10,465 nucleotides of DNA from Acidobacteria bacterium AH-259-L09. GTDB taxonomy: Bacteria > Acidobacteriota > UBA6911 > RPQK01. Below the pieces are notes generated by a model. It did no database searches. It was not told where the DNA came from and saw nothing but the letters and a program-made list of their open reading frames with translations. Both the position numbers and the translations under genes were made by a program. The stretch lies in assembly GCA_027717875.1 (NCBI GenBank), contig JALLOL010000072.1, positions 1-10,465 of the forward strand, read 5' to 3'. This document shows, piece by piece, positions 6,191-10,465 of this stretch (position 1 is its first letter; each line of letters opens with the position of its first letter).

Positions 6191-7738
6191 ATGCTGTTGA
6201 AAGTTCATAGTGCTTCTGTCTTGGGAATCGAAGCTCAGATTATCGACATTGAAGTGGATCTTTCGCTGCGTCGGGGACGGAAATACCACGTGGTGGGCCT
6301 GCCCGATACGGCCATCAAGGAAAGTGGAGAGCGCGTGCGGGCTGCCATCCAAAACTGTGGCTATGAGTTTCCCCACCTCGGAAGTATCACGGTCAACCTG
6401 GCGCCGGCCGACTTCAAGAAGGAGGGGAGCTGTTACGATTTACCTATCGCACTGGCCGTGCTGGGGCTCGGCGGAACACTGCAGCCAGAACGTGTCGAGG
6501 ACTGGCTCATCCTGGGAGAGCTATCTTTGGATGGGCGCGTTCGTCCGATTCGCGGGGCACTGCCGGTAGCCTTGCATGCCCACAAGCAAAGGTTTCACAA
6601 ACTGCTGCTGCCGGCCGACAACACTCGCGAGGCAGCAGTCGTAGATGGGGTAGAAGTCTATCCGGCTTTCACCCTTCCCCAGGTCGTACACCTGCTCAAC
6701 GGAGGATTTGCAGACCGCCAAGCCATAAAGGTGAACCGTCAGGACCTACTCAAGGAGGAGACAGTTGGATTGGCGGACTTCATCGATGTCAAGGGTCAAG
6801 AAGCGGCCAAGCGGGCTTTGGAGGTGGCTTGTGCCGGAGGACACAACATTTTGATGATGGGACCTCCCGGTGCCGGTAAGACTATGCTGGCCAAACGTAT
6901 TCCCTCTATCCTGCCCACCATGAGCTTTGCCGAGGCGCTGGAGACCACCGCCATTCACAGCGTCTGCGGCTTGCTAAAGGGCGATCAGCAATTTCTGACT
7001 CACCGCCCTTTCCGCTCGCCCCATCACACCATTAGCAGCGCTGGGCTGGTGGGGGGAAGCTCGGTACCGCGCCCTGGGGAAGTGTCGCTGGCCCACAATG
7101 GTGTGCTTTTCTTGGACGAGCTGCCGGAATTTCACCGCCATGTGCTGGAAGTCCTGCGCCAACCTTTAGAAGAAGGCGAAATCACCATTAGCCGGGCAGC
7201 ACGCACTTTAACCTTTCCCGCCCAATTCATGCTAGCGGCAGCCATGAACCCCTGTCCCTGTGGCTATTGGGGCTCGGTTTTGAAGCAATGCGTGTGCACA
7301 CCTCCCCAGATCCAGCGCTACCTGTCAAAGATCTCCGGCCCTCTTTTGGACCGGATCGACCTTCACATCGATGTACCAGAAGTGAAATACAAGGAACTGA
7401 CCAAGGATCCCCATGGGGAGTCTTCCAAGGCGATCGCCCGGCGTGTGAGCCGGGCCCGCAACCTTCAGCTTCGACGTTTTCGCAAGACTCAGATGTTCTG
7501 TAACGCCCAGATGCGATCAGCCGACATCCGCAAGCACTGCCTATTAGACAATGCCACCAAGAAGCTTCTGGAGAACGCCATTCAGAAACTCGGTTTCACG
7601 GCCCGCGCCTACGACCGGATTCTCAAGGTGGCCCGCACCATCGCCGATCTGGCCGGCTCCAGCAAAATCCGCTCTGAGCACGTCGCCGAGGCCATCCAGT
7701 ACCGCTCGCTGGATCGCAACTTCTGGGAGAGCTTTTGA
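6191..7738 (+). CDS. comM: ComM/YifB-family Mg-chelatase-like AAA+ ATPase
   Basis: The 515-residue product is full length. Residues 20-145 are the N-terminal ChlI-like domain ([18 protein letters not shown]). The AAA+ core has Walker A GPPGAGKT at 224-231 and Walker B FLDE at 307-310. It also carries the family's cysteine-rich [10 protein letters not shown]...CVC segment and the [15 protein letters not shown] motif. A C-terminal Mg-chelatase helical domain follows ([21 protein letters not shown]). In Haemophilus and Vibrio, ComM is a hexameric helicase that drives branch migration of incoming DNA during natural transformation; homologues are widespread in non-competent species. GGAG lies a few bases before the ATG. 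The TGA stop overlaps the ATG of the next small gene, indicating translational coupling. Family assignment is certain; a role in transformation here is inference. Confidence 0.95.
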   Translation: MLLKVHSASVLGIEAQIIDIEVDLSLRRGRKYHVVGLPDTAIKESGERVRAAIQNCGYEFPHLGSITVNLAPADFKKEGSCYDLPIALAVLGLGGTLQPERVEDWLILGELSLDGRVRPIRGALPVALHAHKQRFHKLLLPADNTREAAVVDGVEVYPAFTLPQVVHLLNGGFADRQAIKVNRQDLLKEETVGLADFIDVKGQEAAKRALEVACAGGHNILMMGPPGAGKTMLAKRIPSILPTMSFAEALETTAIHSVCGLLKGDQQFLTHRPFRSPHHTISSAGLVGGSSVPRPGEVSLAHNGVLFLDELPEFHRHVLEVLRQPLEEGEITISRAARTLTFPAQFMLAAAMNPCPCGYWGSVLKQCVCTPPQIQRYLSKISGPLLDRIDLHIDVPEVKYKELTKDPHGESSKAIARRVSRARNLQLRRFRKTQMFCNAQMRSADIRKHCLLDNATKKLLENAIQKLGFTARAYDRILKVARTIADLAGSSKIRSEHVAEAIQYRSLDRNFWESF

Positions 7739-7944
7739 TGTTATTTGCAAAACAGAGGACCACCCTTGGCCAGAAACTGATGGATGCAGCCAACATTTCA
7801 CTGGGTGCTCTCGTCTTCGGCCCGCTGATCTCCGGGACTAAACCATCTGTGATAGTATTGGTTTTAGGATTACTTTGTTGGATCTTCTTTGCCAGTCTTG
7901 GCGTTCGGCTCTTACGAGATGTGGAAAATGGAACTCAGCATTGA
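7738..7944 (+). CDS. Small two-helix membrane protein coupled to comM
   Basis: The ATG at 7738-7740 shares one base with the comM stop (TGATG). This layout favours coupled re-initiation and supports the start. The 68-residue product has a polar N-terminus (KQRTTLGQKLMDAAN) and two hydrophobic helices (about 18-33 and 37-56, including SVIVLVLGLLCWIFFASLG). It ends in a charged tail. I recognise no family. Topology suggests a helical hairpin in the inner membrane. No independent promoter is visible, so expression probably follows comM. Confidence 0.6.
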   Translation: MLFAKQRTTLGQKLMDAANISLGALVFGPLISGTKPSVIVLVLGLLCWIFFASLGVRLLRDVENGTQH

Positions 7945-8044
7945 ATTGTACTTATTTCTCCTGTTTTCTGGCATCTTTCTATGGGCGTTGATTCTTTCCC
8001 TTCCCACTCTCCTTGAAGACAGAAGACGGCGAAAGGAAAAGTAA
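7928..8044 (+). CDS. 38-residue single-helix membrane microprotein
   Basis: The ATG at 7928 begins inside the end of the preceding 68-residue gene and overlaps it by 17 bases in another frame. It reads MELSIELYLFLLFSGIFL, continues to a complete helix (about residues 6-26), and ends in a highly charged tail (LEDRRRRKEK) before TAA. A clean hydrophobic helix with a positive-inside C-terminus is unlikely to arise by chance, and the overlap suggests coupling. Similar one-helix microproteins often act as subunits or regulators of larger membrane proteins; the adjacent two-helix protein is the obvious candidate. The ribosome binding site is weak (GTGGAAA). No family is recognised. Confidence 0.5.
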   Translation: MELSIELYLFLLFSGIFLWALILSLPTLLEDRRRRKEK

Positions 8045-8142
8045 CTGACCGACCCCGGCATTTGGCTGCTGACGATCGACTTCGGTGGAGCCGCCACGGA
8101 CTCCGGTCCTGACACGTAACACGTCAACCCCGCTCACATTCG

Positions 8143-8180
8143 ATCCCGCACCTGACATCTACCCGCTCTGGATGCGGGAT
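8143..8180. terminator. 8-bp inverted repeat in the convergent gap
   Basis: ATCCCGCA (8143-8150) and TGCGGGAT (8173-8180) are exact complements around a 22-base loop. They lie between the plus-strand comM unit and the convergent minus-strand protease unit. No T-run follows on either strand, so termination is only possible. The rest of 8045-8303 shows no gene. Confidence 0.3.
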
Positions 8181-8303
8181 GGTTTGCGCCTGGTTAGGAA
8201 GAATAAGACCCCTCGATTTCACACCGGTTGACATTGCGCTGCCCGCCTTGAAGGCAGTATTGGGAAGATCCGCCGGGAAATGCGGGAGTGGATCGTAATG
8301 AGT

Positions 8304-8651
8304 TTAGGGGGAGTCCAGGGGCCGCGCGTGAATCTCTCCTGTTTCCTGGATCACCACAGGAAGTCCCTCAAAAGTGGATGGGATTTCACGCACCAGCTCT
8401 TCGGTTGTGCGCGCGACCAGCACCTTGATGCAAGGCTCACCCTCGCATTCACCGATGGCGGTGCCAACCACGCCGGGAAGAGACATCACGCGATCGGTCA
8501 GCTTCTCCTGCGCGGCTTCGATACTGAGTCCCATGCGGGCTGTTTCCTCCTGCTCAACCGGCTCGGTGTTCGGCCTGAACCCCGCGCACGCTTCCGTGCC
8601 TACGACGAGGCTCACGAGACACACAGTGATCCAGAATGCCTTTGATGTCAT
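8304..8651 (-). CDS. Exported protein matching the protease N-terminal module
   Basis: The 115-residue product starts with a signal peptide (AFWITVCLVSLVVGTEACAG). Cys22 sits at its end, but TEAC is a poor lipobox, so lipidation is uncertain. Residues 55-111 (VMSLPGVVGTAIG ... CIKVLVAR ... GLPVVIQETGEIHARP) align throughout with residues 48-103 of the neighbouring protease (LMADPEVVGTGVG ... VIKVFVKR ... GVPVVTQVTGEIVALKG). The shared module is thus free-standing here, with an added cysteine pair (C69, C74). It lies 93 bases behind the protease on the same strand and is probably in the same transcript. By analogy with propeptide-derived inhibitors it could bind or fold the protease; this is inference. 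The ATG start lacks a strong ribosome binding site. Confidence 0.75.
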   Translation of the reverse strand: MTSKAFWITVCLVSLVVGTEACAGFRPNTEPVEQEETARMGLSIEAAQEKLTDRVMSLPGVVGTAIGECEGEPCIKVLVARTTEELVREIPSTFEGLPVVIQETGEIHARPLDSP

Positions 8652-8676
8652 GCTCAGAGATCACTGCAGACACATA

Positions 8677-8709
8677 GGGCCGGGGAGCGCCCTTTACGCC
8701 CCCCGGCCC
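8677..8709 (-). terminator. GC-rich intercistronic hairpin
   Basis: A 9-bp perfect stem (GGGCCGGGG / CCCCGGCCC), one mismatch, three further pairs (GCG/CGC) and a 7-base loop lie between the protease stop and the small gene. No T-run follows in the direction of transcription. It is therefore more likely an attenuating or mRNA-protecting structure, setting different levels of the two products, than a full terminator. Confidence 0.55.
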
Positions 8710-8744
8710 CACCGTATAAAGCTTAGAACCCGTTATTTACTTTG

Positions 8745-9773
8745 TTACTGACCGTCGACGGTCACTCCGAACCGGGTGAGCACCAGATCGATCGGATTGG
8801 CCACAGTGATAAAGGGGCTGCCGGCGAACAGCAAGCCGATCGGTTTGTTTTTGTTGTTTCCCTTTCCGTTAGACACGATGAGTGATCCGGAATCACCGCC
8901 CGCGCTAAAGCTACCGGGCTGTATGATAATTTGGCCCACAAAGCGGGCGACGCCCGAATCGTAGCCCACATTGACGATGGCATTGATAGCAGCGATTATG
9001 CCCTTGGTTTCGCCGGTGGTTCGCCCATACTTCTTCACCCGTAGGTTGACTTTGGCGTCCCCGGTCATCGACTTGGGCGTCCCGTAGCCATCGGAGGGCG
9101 TGGCGTTGCCTAGGTTGGCGGTCGAGGACAGGGCAATGGCGGCGTCGATCGTGTTACTGGCAAGAGTGGAGAAAACAATAGGTTCAAAATCAAAGAGGGT
9201 GCCGATCTCGTCCTCCGGGTATGCGCCCCCGTCGAAGGAGCCCGGCTGGAGCACAACATCGCCAATGGAGGCCCAATTTTCGTCGGCGTAGACGTGGTTA
9301 TTGCTCAGGGCAAAGACGTCGGTACCATCGGTGACCCTGCACCCGATGGTGCCGGCGGTGATATTCGGGTGGCCGGTTGAAACCCCAATGGGCACAGCAC
9401 GATCGAACTTGGCGGTGGGGTCGACCGGATCACCCTTATCCTTACCACCTCCTCCTCCCGGCTTTCCCTTCAGGGCGACGATCTCACCCGTCACTTGCGT
9501 GACGACGGGTACGCCATCCAGAGTGCCTCGGAGTCCGGCGATCCGTCCCCTTTTCACGAACACCTTGATCACCGGTCGGCCGTTGGCCCCCACTCCGACA
9601 CCCGTGCCCACCACCTCCGGATCGGCCATCAGGGCGCCCGTGTACCGTTCCTGGACCGCGATGGCACGCGCAAGCTCGGCCCGGGAAACCACCGGCTCCT
9701 GGGCGAAGAGAACTGTGCCCAAGAAAAAGAGTAAAAGGCTTACAACGACCAAAAGCCTCTTCTTGTGTCTCAT
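8745..9773 (-). CDS. Secreted trypsin-like serine protease (NAL1-type)
   Basis: The start is the ATG at 9773, set by AAGGAG six bases upstream, giving 342 residues. A longer frame upstream would begin inside the promoter. Residues 1-24 are a Sec signal peptide (LLVVVSLLLFFLGTVLFA). Residues 30-103 form a prodomain-like module repeated in the next gene. A glycine/lysine linker follows (GGGGGKDKGD). The catalytic domain has His160 in ALSNNHVYA, Asp210 in NTIDAAIAL and Ser295 in AGGDSGSL, the trypsin-fold triad. KKYGRTTGETKG precedes the serine loop. The order and spacing resemble the NAL1-like group of S1 peptidases found in bacteria and plants. Activity is probably periplasmic or extracellular; the substrate is unknown. 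No disulfide-rich pattern is present. Confidence 0.9.
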   Translation of the reverse strand: MRHKKRLLVVVSLLLFFLGTVLFAQEPVVSRAELARAIAVQERYTGALMADPEVVGTGVGVGANGRPVIKVFVKRGRIAGLRGTLDGVPVVTQVTGEIVALKGKPGGGGGKDKGDPVDPTAKFDRAVPIGVSTGHPNITAGTIGCRVTDGTDVFALSNNHVYADENWASIGDVVLQPGSFDGGAYPEDEIGTLFDFEPIVFSTLASNTIDAAIALSSTANLGNATPSDGYGTPKSMTGDAKVNLRVKKYGRTTGETKGIIAAINAIVNVGYDSGVARFVGQIIIQPGSFSAGGDSGSLIVSNGKGNNKNKPIGLLFAGSPFITVANPIDLVLTRFGVTVDGQ

Positions 9774-9820
9774 TGCAAACTCCTTCTTTGTCTCACCTTT
9801 TGGAGGAAAACCTCGCTTCC

Positions 9821-9848
9821 AGTATACTGCGGGAAAGGAGAGTGTCAA
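9821..9848 (-). promoter_or_regulatory. Sigma-70-like promoter of the protease gene
   Basis: On the minus strand, consensus TTGACA (9848-9843) and TATACT (9826-9821) are separated by 16 bases. Transcription would start near 9814, leaving a leader of about 40 bases before the ATG at 9773. It sits in the 88-base gap after the HupE-like gene, so the protease can be expressed separately from it. Confidence 0.75.
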
Positions 9849-9861
9849 TGACCGCAGCTTC

Positions 9862-10465
9862 CTAACTCATTCGCTCCAGGAACCACATCAGTCCCAAGCC
9901 CCCGATGAGAGCGGAGGTCACGGTTACCACAGCCTTGTGCCAGCTGTGGCGTGCCACAAAGAAAATGAGTGGACACAGCAGGGTAATGATGACGACTTGC
10001 CCGATCTCGACTCCTGCATTGAACGAAAACAGCGATGTCACAAGGCCCTTCCTGGGCAATTGCATCGCACGAAGGATGTTGGAAAAACCGAAGCCGTGGA
10101 TGAGACCGAAGAAAAAGGTGATCTTCCAGCGGCCATTTATTTCCCGCACAAAGATGTTTTCCAAAGCGATGTAGCAGATGCTGAGCGCAATCGCACTTTC
10201 GACGAACCGTGTGGGAAGAACCACCACATCCAGCGTCGCCAAAGTGAGGGTAACGCTGTGGGCGACGGTAAAAGAAGAGACAATCGCGATAAGTCTCCGG
10301 ATCGATCCTCCCAGAAGAATTAGGCCTAGTAAAAAGGCAAGGTGGTCGTAGCCCGTGAAAATGTGCTCGATCCCCAGTTTGACAAAACGAACCATTTGCT
10401 GAAGAGTCTCAGACGATACCTGAGAGACCTCGATCGCCCGTCGGGGATTATAGATATCGAAGAAG
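9862..10465 (-). CDS. HupE/UreJ-family membrane protein, C-terminal part (runs off the right edge)
   Basis: The frame is open from the right edge to TAG at 9862 and gives 200 residues. An internal ATG at 10395 is not the true start, because in-frame coding (FFDIYNPRRAIEVSQ...) continues upstream to the edge. Family marks are FVKLGIEHIFTGYDHLAFLL, FTVAHSVTLTLA, a VESAIALSICYIALEN helix, FGLIHGFGFSNIL and FNAGVEIGQVVII. Conserved histidines and the aspartate in HxxxGYDH probably bind metal. There are about six membrane helices. HupE/UreJ proteins are associated with nickel or cobalt uptake. Larger versions with an N-terminal extracytoplasmic domain, as expected here, are common but poorly characterised. 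No hydrogenase or urease gene is visible. Confidence 0.88.
   Translation of the reverse strand, partial: FFDIYNPRRAIEVSQVSSETLQQMVRFVKLGIEHIFTGYDHLAFLLGLILLGGSIRRLIAIVSSFTVAHSVTLTLATLDVVVLPTRFVESAIALSICYIALENIFVREINGRWKITFFFGLIHGFGFSNILRAMQLPRKGLVTSLFSFNAGVEIGQVVIITLLCPLIFFVARHSWHKAVVTVTSALIGGLGLMWFLERMS

Noticed and set aside
7912..8127. A 71-codon minus-strand frame opposite the 38-residue gene
   Set aside because: The composition is serine/arginine-rich antisense noise, and the plus strand has the better coding picture (helix plus basic tail).
8227..8256. A TTGACA at 8228 as a promoter
   Set aside because: No -10 hexamer follows at 15-19 bases, and the downstream genes lie on the other strand.
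9774..9848. An N-terminal extension of the protease to 9848
   Set aside because: It has no ribosome binding site, covers the promoter boxes and would bury the signal peptide. The ATG at 9773 has AAGGAG at ideal distance.
9301..10323. A 340-codon plus-strand open frame
   Set aside because: It lies antisense to the protease N-terminal half and the HupE-like gene, both with clear family motifs. Its translation is low-complexity and unlike any protein.

Overview
The window looks like chromosomal DNA of a free-living Gram-negative bacterium of moderate GC content. Support for this: several Sec signal peptides, a type II secretion/type IV pilin-like protein, a membrane-anchored HAMP protein, a HupE/UreJ-type membrane protein and haem synthesis. 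The mix of a secreted glycine-zipper protein, a HAMP-only protein, a NAL1-like secreted protease and small dispersed repeats would fit Acidobacteriota, NC10 or Desulfobacterota-like lineages. No marker here settles the phylum. I see no phage, plasmid, CRISPR, tRNA or rRNA.

Left part, all minus strand. A pseudopilin gene (815-1372) sits 12 bases ahead of a membrane sensor gene that runs off the left edge (1-802). Both follow a roughly 190-base hairpin-rich leader. Next is a 5'-truncated FTR1 iron-permease remnant (1757-2155), flanked by two arrays of short repeats (2187-2294). Beyond these lies a likely hemE transcription unit: hemE (3923-4960), a secreted protein of unknown function (3318-3857), and a secreted TrbI-like/glycine-zipper protein (2298-3308). 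The last carries a 67-bp REP-like palindromic doublet inside its reading frame.

Middle, plus strand. After a poorly coding, AT-richer stretch (4961-5385) comes a two-helix HAMP protein (5386-5886) ending in an 11-bp inverted repeat. A roughly 300-base gene-free gap follows. Then comes full-length comM (6191-7738), whose stop codon overlaps a 68-residue membrane protein gene. That gene in turn overlaps a 38-residue single-helix protein gene, giving a tightly coupled trio.

Right part, minus strand. A HupE/UreJ-type membrane protein gene (9862 to the right edge, partial) is followed by a secreted trypsin-like protease of the NAL1 type (8745-9773). The protease has a clear sigma-70-like promoter and a strong ribosome binding site. 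Behind it, past a GC-rich hairpin, lies a 115-residue exported protein (8304-8651) that resembles the N-terminal prodomain-like module of the protease. This protease plus free-standing module is the most interesting functional pairing in the window. The in-frame REP doublet and the comM-coupled microproteins come next.
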